Source: Lasiosphaeria ovina
Taxonomy: Eukaryota; Ascomycota; Sordariomycetes; Sordariales; Lasiosphaeriaceae
NCBI GenBank assembly: GCA_033439765.1
Contig: JAULSN010000001.1
Span: 9,052,001-9,116,000 of the forward strand
Direction of reading: 5' to 3'
DNA length: 64,000 bases
Positions 1-10,021 of the stretch are shown in pieces. Both the position numbers and the translations under genes were made by a program. The notes under the pieces were generated by a model, which ran no database searches, was not told where the DNA came from, and saw nothing but the letters and a program-made list of their open reading frames with translations. Each line of letters opens with the position of its first letter. Within the stretch, counting starts at the first letter, position 1.

Positions 1-2
1 AC

Positions 3-3000
3 TACTCGGGATCCCCTGCACCCGGATATGGAGATGCGTCTCAGAGCTACTTTCCTCCACCGCCGACAAGGCCTTATCAGACTGCATACCAGCATCCAGC
101 CCCGCAAAGTCCTCCCGCGGTACCTGGTGTTCCCGGGGGCGGCCACCACCCGTCCCCTTCGCCGCCACACCAGCAGCCGTTGTACCAGCCGCCGCCGTCA
201 TCCTACCAAGCGCCCCAGCAGACTTACCAACAGCCACAGCAACACACTTACCAGCAGCAGACACAGCCACAGACATACCAGCAGCAACCGCAACAGCTGC
301 CTCTGCCTGGTGCACATCAAGGCATCCAGGCCCAGTCTCAGCACTCTCCTTCACCACCACACCAGCAGCCGGCATACCAACCGCCGCCGCCCCCGAGCTA
401 TCAACCGCCACAGCCATCCACCTACCAGGCGCCACAGCAACATGTCTATCAGCAGGCACAACAGCTACAGACCTACCAGCAACCACAACAACCACAACAA
501 CCACAGACGTATCATCAACCTCAACAACCGCAGACATACCAGCAACCGCCCCAGTCGCCGTCTCAAGCCCGACCCCAACAACAATATCCGCCACTAGTCC
601 TGCAGTCTCCACACTCGTCGCCGTCGCCGGCCAGCAGCGTGGCAGGCAGCCAGCGAAACTTCCCCCAGTCTCCGCCGCCCCAGCCCTACCAGCCGCCCTA
701 CCAGGCGTACCAGCCTCCGTATCCGCAGCCATCTTACCAACAACAACAACCGCCGCCGCCGCAGCAACTGCCGCCATACCAGCAGCCGCTCCAGCAGCAG
801 CCGCTCCAGCAGCAGCCGCCTCCACAGCCGGTATACCAGCAGCCGCCGCAGCAACCAGTCTACGCATCCTCCGCCAGCGCAGCAAGCACGCCGCCTCCCA
901 GCCACGCACCACCCTCGACACTCGCCGAGCTCCCTGACAGCAGCACCAGCAGCGCGCCGCGGCCCAACGTCGCCGAGCTGGCGGGCGACGACGCCGACGC
1001 AAAGAGTGAGACAACAGCAGCAGCGAGCAGTCTCGCGGCACAGCTCGACAGGATCGCCCTCTCGCCGGCACCACTCCGTCCACATCCGCCACAGCCACAC
1101 GCAGAAAAAACAGACACGGCAGAGCTGCAAGCCTCGGCCCCAGCGCCGTACACCTTCACCACGCCCCCCGTGCCACCGCCGACAATCACAGCGTCCGGCC
1201 CGCCGCAGGCGGCGCTGAACGACTGCCCCGGGCCGGGCCGCGTGGTGCGCTACGCGACGACGTGGTACCGCCTGCCGCCGGGGCCATCCGCTCCCCCCTC
1301 CACACAGGAAGGAGAAGACGGAGAAAACGAATTCCTGATCTGCACCTGCTGCTACGCGCGGCACGTCGCCGGCACGCCACACGCGGCAGCCATCGGCGCC
1401 ACGGCCGCCGAGCTGCCCGCCGGCCGCGCGTGCCGGTTCGCCGTGCCGCGCGTGACGGGCCCGGGGCGCGGGCTGTGGGCGGCGGCTGCGTGTCGCGGTC
1501 CCGGCGGAATAAGCGGGCTGGATGCGTTGCGGGCGTATGCGGCGCGCAGAGCTAGGCTGGGGATGTGTCCTGACGATGACGCGGACGGTGGGTACGCTGG
1601 GCGGTGGTTCGTTGCTGCGCTTGCTGGGAGTGGGAGTGATAAGTTGCGCGTGTGCGAGGCGTGTTTCGAGGAGCGCGTGGCCGCGACGGGGTTTGCGGGA
1701 CACTTCCGTCCGCAGCAGACACAGCATACGCAACAGGGCGATGATAGCAGCCCGCCCGGATGCCACCTGCGGTTCGCGTTCGTGGCGCGGGCGCTGGCCC
1801 ACACAGATGAACACGACAGCGGGTGGAGCGCGTTCGCGGCGGCGGCGGCGCGGCGGCTGGGCCAGCCGACTTGCGCGGGCAGCAGTACCGCAGTGGCAGC
1901 GACCAGCCGCGGCTGGCGGCGCGCGCGGCGGGCCGAGATCGCCAGCGTGACCATGTGCGAGGCGTGCTTCCTGGACCTGGCGGGCATGACGCCGTTCGCC
2001 GACGAGTTCGACACGGCGCTGATCTTCCGGGCTACGGCAGCTGCAACAACTGTAGTTGAGCCGCCGTCCAAGACGTCGCGGTTCCTTAGCTCGCTGCTCG
2101 GGACGCAGCAGCAGGAGGAGCAGCAGCTAGATGGCGGCGGTGGGAGTGTCGAGCAGATGTGGACGTGTCATGCGGCGCGGCCGCCGCTGGCCGTGGTGCT
2201 GGGCGTCGCGCTGAGCCGGCAGGACTTTGGCGTGTTTGTTACGGGCGCGGCCGCCATCATGGCCGCGCCGGCGTGCACCGAGGCCGGGCTCAGCGGCGGC
2301 GCCGTGACGTGGTACACGCTGGCGGGGCGGCGGTGCCACAACTTCGAGGTGTGCGCGGGCTGCTACGCGGGGCTGCTGGAGCCGTTCGGGGTGGCGGGCT
2401 TCCTGCAGGCCGTGAGCTTCTCGGGCGACGAGGCGGCCGTAGCGCGGCTGTGCGACTTCCACCCGAGCGCGCCCTACTTCGCGCCGTACGTGCACCGGCT
2501 GCAGGAGGCCGTCGACGTGGGCGTGTGGGCGCGCTTCTCCGAGTTTGTGCGCGCGCACGCGGCGCTCGCCGGCGCCCCCGCGTGTCCGCGCTCGACGCCA
2601 ACGCCGGACCTGATCTGGTACGGGTACCAGGACTGCGGCATCTGCCCGCGGTGCTACGCCGAGGTGTGTGCCGACACGATGCTGGCGGCATCGATGCCCG
2701 TGCAGGGCGCGCGGGTCACGGGGGCGACCATGTGCAGCATGTACTCGCCGCGGATGCGCAGTCTGTATGCGGCGGCGTGCGAGCGCGGCAGCGCCGACGA
2801 GCTGGTCGAGTTTGCGCACCACCGCGCCCTCGTCCACGCCAACACGCTGCTCCGCGCCGACGCCATGCGCCAGATCCAAGCCCTGAAGATGCGCCAGGCC
2901 GCGAACCAGGGCGTCGTCAGCTCCATCTACAGCGGCGGCCAGAGCTTCGCGCTCGCGGCCGGCGTGACGAGCGACTACGCCTACGGTAGTAGCACGCTGG

Positions 3001-3137
3001 GGTGGCATCCCACGCAGTCGGGGGCCATGGCCGCGCAGGCGTTCCAGAACATGAACGCCGGGTTTGCCGAGGCGAACAGTCCGCACGTCGCCATGGAGAT
3101 TGCTCAGCTCGAGGCGCAGTGGCTCGAGGTTGAGTAG
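3..3137 (+). CDS. 5'-truncated Q/P-rich protein with repeated CxxC modules
   Basis: The frame is open from the left edge of the window to a TAG at 3135-3137. No in-frame ATG occurs before about 1561, so the true start lies outside the window. The first ~350 codons are low complexity, rich in Gln, Pro and Tyr (YQQP/YQPP-like runs). The remainder is globular and holds at least five short modules of the form CxxC followed by an aromatic residue, near 1336 (CTCCYA), 1650 (CEACF), 1953 (CEACF), 2350 (CAGCY) and 2640 (CPRCY), spaced roughly 300 bases apart. This suggests repeated metal-binding knuckles, but I do not recognise a named family. It ends 371 bases from the stop of the convergent gene at 3508. 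GC-rich coding with no visible intron supports a real gene. Function unknown. Confidence 0.8.
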   Translation, partial: YSGSPAPGYGDASQSYFPPPPTRPYQTAYQHPAPQSPPAVPGVPGGGHHPSPSPPHQQPLYQPPPSSYQAPQQTYQQPQQHTYQQQTQPQTYQQQPQQLPLPGAHQGIQAQSQHSPSPPHQQPAYQPPPPPSYQPPQPSTYQAPQQHVYQQAQQLQTYQQPQQPQQPQTYHQPQQPQTYQQPPQSPSQARPQQQYPPLVLQSPHSSPSPASSVAGSQRNFPQSPPPQPYQPPYQAYQPPYPQPSYQQQQPPPPQQLPPYQQPLQQQPLQQQPPPQPVYQQPPQQPVYASSASAASTPPPSHAPPSTLAELPDSSTSSAPRPNVAELAGDDADAKSETTAAASSLAAQLDRIALSPAPLRPHPPQPHAEKTDTAELQASAPAPYTFTTPPVPPPTITASGPPQAALNDCPGPGRVVRYATTWYRLPPGPSAPPSTQEGEDGENEFLICTCCYARHVAGTPHAAAIGATAAELPAGRACRFAVPRVTGPGRGLWAAAACRGPGGISGLDALRAYAARRARLGMCPDDDADGGYAGRWFVAALAGSGSDKLRVCEACFEERVAATGFAGHFRPQQTQHTQQGDDSSPPGCHLRFAFVARALAHTDEHDSGWSAFAAAAARRLGQPTCAGSSTAVAATSRGWRRARRAEIASVTMCEACFLDLAGMTPFADEFDTALIFRATAAATTVVEPPSKTSRFLSSLLGTQQQEEQQLDGGGGSVEQMWTCHAARPPLAVVLGVALSRQDFGVFVTGAAAIMAAPACTEAGLSGGAVTWYTLAGRRCHNFEVCAGCYAGLLEPFGVAGFLQAVSFSGDEAAVARLCDFHPSAPYFAPYVHRLQEAVDVGVWARFSEFVRAHAALAGAPACPRSTPTPDLIWYGYQDCGICPRCYAEVCADTMLAASMPVQGARVTGATMCSMYSPRMRSLYAAACERGSADELVEFAHHRALVHANTLLRADAMRQIQALKMRQAANQGVVSSIYSGGQSFALAAGVTSDYAYGSSTLGWHPTQSGAMAAQAFQNMNAGFAEANSPHVAMEIAQLEAQWLEVE

Positions 3138-3482
3138 CGTGCATCTTGATGTGCCAATTTGGAAACATCCCAAGAATAATTAACTTGTTTTGTGTTACTT
3201 AGAAATCATTGAGCTTGGGGCAGCCGATGCCTAGGGTATATACTATGCACTACATAGGGAGAGTGGAGTAAACCAAAAAAAAATCAAAAGCCATCATCAC
3301 CAGTTATCCTCATAAGTCTTTTCCTAGATGTTGCCGGGGATTGCATATCACTCGCTTATTTGGCTCCTGAGAGGCCCCCTTGAACAGTTGTAGAACAAGA
3401 ATTCGATATTTTATTCTATATTTCGGAGCGCACGGGGCTGCGGGCCACCCGAATGCTCTCCTCTCTTTGCCTCCGTTTTTTA

Positions 3483-3518
3483 TTTTTTTGGCCTTATTTT
3501 TTTGGCCTTATTTTTTTG
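3483..3518. repeat. 14-bp tandem repeat at the 3' end of the PNP-ULD gene
   Basis: Two full copies and a partial third copy of TTTTTTTGGCCTTA. The minus-strand gene's TAA stop (3508-3510) and its last lysine codons lie inside the array, so slippage here would change the C-terminus. Confidence 0.8.
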
Positions 3519-6438
3519 CTCGTGCTGTGGAAGGGGGAGTTTCCACTTTATCGGTCAAAGCTGACCTTTTGTTGACGCCTGCATCTGTCTCGGGCTTGGA
3601 CTTGGATGAGTTGTCGGCGTCTTTGGTCAAGGCTGCGGTCCACGAGCCCCATGAAGAACCTTGACTGTTGATTGTTGGGCGATTATTCTTCAACGACTTG
3701 ATATTTAACGCAAGACTTGTGGAGCCGTCGGGAACGGCAGTCGACGGCGAGGTTCTTCGCTGTGCCTTGTCGTGCCTCTGCCGCGGCGCTCCGATTGTGC
3801 CGTAGTATTCATCTTGGTCCTCGCGTTTGCGTTTATTGGCTGTCCCACTCTCCGAGTTTCCGATGGACCGGCCTCCGACGACTTCAACATGATTGGCATT
3901 GGCCGAGGTGCCATGATCCAAGATTTCGTCGTCTGCTGACCCCAGGCCCGTTTCCACCGAAGGCTGCAGCCCAGTGGGAGATGACGGCACAGTTGTAGCC
4001 TTTTCCAAGGGAAATGACGGGAACCATACATCCGTGACGTCCTCTTCGTTGAATACGGGGGTGGTAATATAGCCCTCGTTGGTGTATAAGTCTGGTTCTA
4101 GGGAAATAGGTAGACCTAGGAGATTCATTGGTTCTGTCCACACCGGGGGAAGAGGCGGGTAGATTCCGCTTTGCCTCAACTTGGCGTCTATAGCAGCCCT
4201 GGCTTGACCTAGCGTTTGTCTTTCTCCTGGCCGCCATACACCCTCAAGGTATGACTCAACTTTATCGCTGCGCTGTTTCTCCTTCAGGGCCCTGGCTTCT
4301 CTTTCCTGCTTCTCTTGGCGCTCTCGCATCGACTGCTCAATTACATACTCGACGTCCAGCTCAGTGGCAAACCGACCTGCCCACCGATTTGGACCTCGCA
4401 GCGTATTTCGGTCGAGAAACTGGGTTCGCAGCGCCGAAAGCTGGCTCGCGGATTCAGCGAGAACTCTCATACAGTCTTCTTCGGGCAGGCCATAGCGCTT
4501 AGCCAGCTCCTCGGCAAGCAATTCCGTATTGACTAGGTGTCGCGTGCTGAAAGTAGCCCGGGACGCTAATACGTCGCTCCCGTCTGCCCGTCGAATCCTG
4601 AAGCTCGTGTCGATAATGCGGACCTGCTTATAGTGTCGGATGTCTTGATCGGCGGGAACTTGTATCGGTGGTCTGGGCCTGGGAAATTCAGGAGGTCTAT
4701 CATGTCTAGGTTCTGCCGCTGCTGGTGCTGAGTTGGGAGCCTCGTCCCGCACTTCGATTTCTTGAATCTCCTCGATGCGACAATATGTCAAACCGCAGAC
4801 GCTACTAACGGGGAGTTAGAATAATAAAGCCTGAAAATTCGGGGAAAGATTGGGTCGATGGGACGCTTGCCATTCCACCTGGTCTGTGGGTAGACCCTCG
4901 CTCATAAATCCACACGATGGGCACTCCGTTGTGGGCACATTGCGGCGCCGGAAATCCATGCTCATCCTGATCACTTGGTTGTGCTTGACGACAGTTTGCC
5001 ACGGCTTATCAAGGTCGAGAATCTCTCCGGTTTGTGTGTCTTCGAGAGACCACTCTCCTCGGTCGATCTTGGTGTGTCCGAGATCTTTAAACCTGGCGCG
5101 GAGGATATGGAGGAAGAGCTCTTTCGAGTTGATGGTTTCTAGGTGGAACGGCAACAGCCGGCCGCGGGCGTCAATGACGAGCACCGAGTGGAACTGGACT
5201 TCGGAGACAGGGCGGTTCTGGACTGCGGACTGGACCAGCTCGCCAAAGTCGTGGCGGGAGTCGCCAAGGGGAATCCGGCCCTGGCAACGGAACAGCTCGA
5301 GAACAGCCAGCATCTCGCGGCGGGAGACCAGGCCATCTGTTCGGTCTACCACGACGAGCGCCTCCAAGAGCGCCTTGGCCGCCGAGGCAGCTGTGGCGGC
5401 GGCAAATTCTTGCCACCTCTTCCGCTTGTGACTGTCCGCGTAGTCGCACACGCTTTTGACAACAATGCAAGGTATCTCGTCCCACACACCGGCGCCTTCC
5501 ATCTCGAAGGCCAAGATGCCTTCTTCCCGAGCAATGCGGTCCCGGTCTTCTCCAGACTTCATCACTGTATCGCCCGACGCTACGGGGCCAATGTAGATAG
5601 CCGGCTCTTGGGCTTTGGCCGGGTCCTCTTCTTCGAGCCTGCGCTTTTCGGCCAGCCCGTCTCTGTCCACCAGGTATCTGTCCTCGCACCCGAGCTCGTC
5701 ACACGATGCATCAATGGCCTTGTCACACGTCGTATCTTGGTTGCAGCATGACGAGAAGCGGTGGCGGTGACGGTAGTTGGCTTGGAAGAGCTCGTCTTCG
5801 TCGGTGCCGGGGTACTTGTACTTGGCGGGCTTCCTCTTCGTGCGCTGGGCATAGGTCGTCTGGAGCTCTCGAAGGTAGTGCGCAGTCCGTTGCTCAAGCT
5901 TGTCACGGTTGCGGTCCGTCTCGAAGCTTTTCAGCAGGGCGCGTATGTCCTTGTTTGGCCGGCCGTGGCTCTCGTGCAGCGACTTCTTGCGCGCAAACAC
6001 GCCGTTCGGGTACTGCCTCCCCAAGTCGTACTGCACGATCGAGTTGCTTATCACGACGTCGCCCAAGAAGATGTCGTCGCCGTTCCTGAGGGGCCCGGGC
6101 ACACCGCCGCAGATGCCGACGACGAGGGCGACGCGGACATTGGGGTAGCTCGCACGCAGAGAAGCGGCGGCGCTGGCGGCGAGGGCCTTGCCCATGCCCG
6201 GGAGCAGCACGAGGACGACATTGTGTCTGCCGATGCGGCCTGTCGTGTAGTGATTCGGATCGCCCTCGACTTTCTGGTAGGGATCGCCGTTGCCGTCGTC
6301 GTCGAAGAACTGGTCAAAGAGGTAGGAGAGCGCGCTGGACTCGAGGGGCAGGGCGCAGAAAATGGCGATCTCGAACCCATGGCGCCCCGCGGGCCGTTCC
6401 TTGGCGCCATTGTCTCGTCGAAGCGGGGGCGTTGGCAT
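3508..6438 (-). CDS. Nucleoside phosphorylase / ubiquitin-like / zinc-ribbon fusion protein, NLR-type
   Basis: Two exons, 6438..4871 and 4804..3508, give 954 aa. Residues ~22-345 form a PNP_UDP_1 domain: start FEIAIFCALPLE, phosphate-loop-like GICGG near 108-112, and the FEMEGAG motif near 304 before a CDYAD segment. Residues ~410-490 match the fungal ubiquitin-like domain ULD (GRLLPFHLE ... PW ... MSMDF). A Cys4 ribbon follows: CPSC near 504 pairs with CSVC only if the 66-base GC-AG intron 4870..4805 is removed (donor GCAAGC, branch CTAAC, acceptor TTAG). The C-terminal half holds a Glu/Lys-rich helical segment and a disordered tail. PNP domains of this type head fungal NLR-like proteins, where they may hydrolyse nucleosides or nucleotides; no NACHT, NB-ARC or repeats are seen here. 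The neighbour is a broken kinase. Domain calls are firm; the fusion rests on the splice reading. Confidence 0.85.
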
Positions 6439-7389
6439 TGCGTGGTGGAAAATTGTAGGGTTAGGGGCGGATCAAAGTGGACGCATCGGCCGTAGGCATC
6501 GTCGTCGTGGGTATCGACGTATCGGAAGAGCTAGTTAGCGCAACCAAAAACTAGGTAGCCAAACAATGGAGCGCATGCGCGACATGTCATGTTCAAGTCG
6601 AGCCGACGACGTTGCGAAAGGTTTGACGTAGACAGAGCCTTGTCGTGCTCAGCCCCCAAAGCCGGGCGTGAGCCATCGTCAACCCATTGGCTCTGGTTGT
6701 GGTCGTGCTGTGGCGCACGTAAGCTTACTGCAACCCACTGTGGCTATGCGGTCTTGGCTGTAAAGTATATTGTGTGGTGGTCTGACAAGAATGCAGTGTG
6801 GCGAGCGCCTGTTGACTGAATGAGTCTTTTAGTTCTTGGGAGAAGTCACACCGAATTTGCACTTTACTTTTGCTAGGTAACAATCTAGAACTAAGGCAAG
6901 TTCGATGAGGTAGGTTGTAGTTGCCGTGGCGGTCAGTGCTACCATCGTTTTGAGCGTAAAAGCAGCGGCTTCCTGTTCTGGAATAATTGATTGGAATTTT
7001 TCTCTTGAACAAGTTGCAACACGATGTACGAACAGGGAACTAAAGTCCATCGGCTACTGCAATGACACTGTCTGGGCCCCAGTATATACCTAATTATATG
7101 ATATATAAAATTGGTAGATATTTATATCTTGTTTATAAACCAAATTTGAACTCAATGTTCATCCATAAACGTTTAAACCAACAACATGAAACCATTATCC
7201 ATGCAGAGTAGCTGCCTGACGGCAGCGCCGCTTACATTCTACCGCGTTCAAGCTGCCGAAATTTTCCCCAGAATCTCGGAAGATCCCAGATTTTTGAACA
7301 GTTGCTCGGGTTGTTTTTGCATATATTGCAAAACTCGTTTACTCCTACCTACTTGAGTCCCAAAACTAGAGCCTATAACGAAGATTTCC
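6439..7389. other. Intergenic, no gene seen
   Basis: About 950 bases upstream of the PNP-ULD gene and downstream of the kinase relic. The stretch 7080-7200 is A+T-rich. Short open frames lack coding character. It presumably holds the promoter of the minus-strand gene ending at 6438. Confidence 0.6.
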
Positions 7390-9272
7390 CTACGCAGGAC
7401 TCTCAAGCAGAGCCGAGGCCTGACCGGCTTGGACTCGCGATTCCGGCGCCCATTCCAGCATCCGGTGCACAAGTCCTTCGAACCTATCCGCGCGATCCAG
7501 CTCTGCTCTCACTCGCGTCACAGACTCCAGCCAGGCCAGCATCTGTCTGAATGCCTGGCTCTTATTGTCACGGGCTTCGCTGATCCGCCAACCCTGAACC
7601 GTTCTCTCGGGGAGATGAATCCTGCCCAGAACGTATAACATAGTAACGCCCAGGGCCCACACGTCGCCTGGAGCGCCGCGTACCACGCTAGAGGCGAATT
7701 CGGGAGGAATGTACCAGGGGGTCCCTCCCCTCGGTGTTTCGTCCTTTGTTGATTGGGCCATCGATCAGGACAGCGCCGCGCTGGGGCGAGTAGGTGATGT
7801 TTGCGGGCTTGATGTCGTTGTGGACGATCCCTTGCACCTCGAGGTACGCGAGGGCGGACGTGATGTTACGAATGATCATGGCAGCATCCGAGAGCTGGAA
7901 TGGCGAGATTAGACCGCGGAGAGGCGGGCGTCAAATGTCTTGAGGGAGACGATGTTTCTCTTTCGGGGTGTTAGAAGGCGCTGTAGGTAGTATACAAAAT
8001 GGAAGAGGCGGGGATTAGCTTACATGACGCATCTTTTCTAGAAGTCCCCTTTCGGTCTGCCACTTCATTGCGCACCTTACCAAGTCCCTGGCGGTATTGC
8101 CACTGTACTTGATAACTTTTGCTACAATGCTGTCCGACAATTTCGAATGCCGTCCCACAAACACGCTAGAAGACATCGTATTGGAAATTCCCCCAACCCG
8201 CTGGAGCTCGTATGCGGCCGGGCTGTTGATAGGGGTAGCCAGCTGATGTCCTTCCAGGGGAGAAGTACCGCCGAGATCCGAGTTGTTGGGCCGCGCAACA
8301 GTCTTAACAATTGCTACCTCCCCATCCAGCAGGCGCAGCAGCGGTGTGACGCCTGAGCGGCTGATCTGCTGCGTAGGCGTCGCCGCGAGAGCGCCGAGAC
8401 TCGGGGCGGCTGCAGCGTTGGGCGTGCCGACGGCGCCAGAGGGTACCTGCGGGCGGCCCACGGCCGGGGCAAGGAGGACCTCGGATACATCGCCTTCCAG
8501 CCTCTGCCGTTTGGAAGTGCCCTCGCCGTCGCCGGAAGCTGAGCGTTTGGTTGACGACGGGAGGCCTGTCGGGGTTTCGGAAATGTCGACGGCGAACTGC
8601 CTTCGGAAGACGCAGAAGTCCATCAAATGTTGCTGACGTTCGTCGCCCTCGAAAATGGATATCCTCCAGATGCCAGGCGAAACCACAGAGTGTTCGTGTC
8701 GAAGTAGAGGTCGTTTATCGTACCCAGGAGTAGCGAGCCTGGTCAGAAAGATCAGGCCACCGGACTCGTTGATCAGGAGGCAGTCGTCGCTGGCGGGGTC
8801 GTAGTAAATCCGACATCCTAGTTGTTCACGTACGAGCTGGAAGGGCTCGACGGTACTCTGCAGCCAGAACGGGAGGCTGATAACAAAATCGATATCGCGA
8901 GTCCGCTGCACGACACCGACTGTGCCCCAGCCGCCAACGTTCTCGGGAAGGTGGATGATGACGGACTTTGAGCCGTCTGGCGAATGGGGGCAAGCAAGCA
9001 AGCACCAGCCGGGCATCTGGTAACGTGGCTAGCGAGGCGTTGGCAAATGCTTCGGTTAGTTCCCCGATGGGGAGGTCGTGGGGTGTTGAGGATGGCTGAA
9101 CGGGAGGAGGCTGGGGAGGGTCGGGTACGGCTTCACGGGCATGTTGGATGCCCCGGTCTGGATCTGGTGCCAGTTCCTCACCCCCTTGGGGTTCGGGGAC
9201 AACAACTCCGGCGCGACGACGTACGTCGGCCGAGTCGGTGAAGGGCTGGGTGGAAGAAGCACGGCTGGACAT
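7390..9272 (-). pseudogene. Frameshifted serine/threonine protein kinase
   Basis: ATG at 9272. Coding sense runs minus through three frames. The N-terminal region (LATLPDARLVLAC) breaks near 9010 at a triple GCTT tract: one copy fewer would rejoin it to the HSPDGSK frame of 9016..8015. A GTAAGC intron starts at 8022; the acceptor after CTAAC and CCGAAAG gives HRNIVSLKTF. The catalytic loop is intact (VHNDIKPAN, near 7830), but the DFG region is damaged: LID is followed directly by the codons for AQSTKDE in another frame, as if about 8 bases had been lost, removing Phe-Gly. Beyond it GGTPWYIPPEF and GDVWALGVTMLY are the P+1 loop and helix F, ending at a stop at 7390. The segment before SPFQLSDA also seems short. 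The family resembles fungal kinases found near NLR and HET genes. Two frame breaks plus loss of DFG argue for a dead gene, barring assembly error. Confidence 0.75.
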
Positions 9273-9296
9273 TGTATAAAAATAAGGGTAGGGAGA

Positions 9297-9386
9297 TGAA
9301 GTTTAAAGAGAAGAAGGAAAAGAAAAAGAGAAGAAGAAAAAGAAAAAGAAAAGGAAAAGGAAAAGGAAGGGAAAGATAGCGAGAAA
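9297..9386. repeat. Purine (GA) tract upstream of the kinase relic
   Basis: About 90 bases of almost pure A/G (AAGAAGGAAAAG-like). On the minus coding strand this is a CT-rich tract just upstream of the ATG at 9272, a common feature of fungal promoters and 5' leaders. Confidence 0.7.
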
Positions 9387-10021
9387 AAGGTGCAATAAAT
9401 TAAATAAGAAATGAAGCTGCCTACTAAGGGGGAGTGGCGCTGAGGGACTACTCTGAAGCGCGGGTTGTTGAGTGAGGGGCGAGAGGTTGGGAGGGCCAAG
9501 TGAGACCCGCCTGCTACACAGTGCAGATTATCCATCACCCATATAATCGACATTCAATGTCGCTCTAGCGGCATTTTGGGGCTGCGGACTGATTACCCCG
9601 CTTTGGGCCAAGATGTTGGGAGCAATTGGGCCTTGCTCGTGTGTGTCACTATGTTCGTGCTCGCCGCAATTGACAGGTGCCTAGAAAGCCCTATGTCCAG
9701 GCCCAAGAATGAGGCGTCGTTCTACACCCTACGGATCAAATTATTCAAGCCCGTTCGACCCCCTGTAACCCCCCTTAGAATAAGTATCTTCTTATAGTGT
9801 GGAAGATTGGCTTGTTGCCCCATTTAATTAGGACATAATTCGCGTTCTGGACCTTGCACTAGGGAGAGTGGCCCTTTCTTCTTGCCTGAGCCTTCGTACA
9901 GGCACCCGCACCTATGAAGGTAATAGAATAGGTAACAATATAGACGGCCACCGTTGAACATTAAACCCAGCTCGGTTGCAGTAGAGAGCACAAATCGCCA
10001 ATCGCACAAGCTCTCTCGGCT
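9387..10021. other. Intergenic, no gene seen
   Basis: About 630 bases between two minus-strand loci. No coding stretch or repeat was recognised. Confidence 0.6.

Noticed and set aside
594..1814. 406-codon minus-strand frame
   Set aside because: Shadow of the GC-rich plus gene; Arg/Leu-rich composition and no motif.
2127..3173. 348-codon minus-strand frame
   Set aside because: Antisense shadow of the same plus gene; Arg/His/Ala-rich with no motif.
5761..6495. 244-codon plus-strand frame
   Set aside because: Antisense to the PNP domain, which has clear family motifs on the minus strand.
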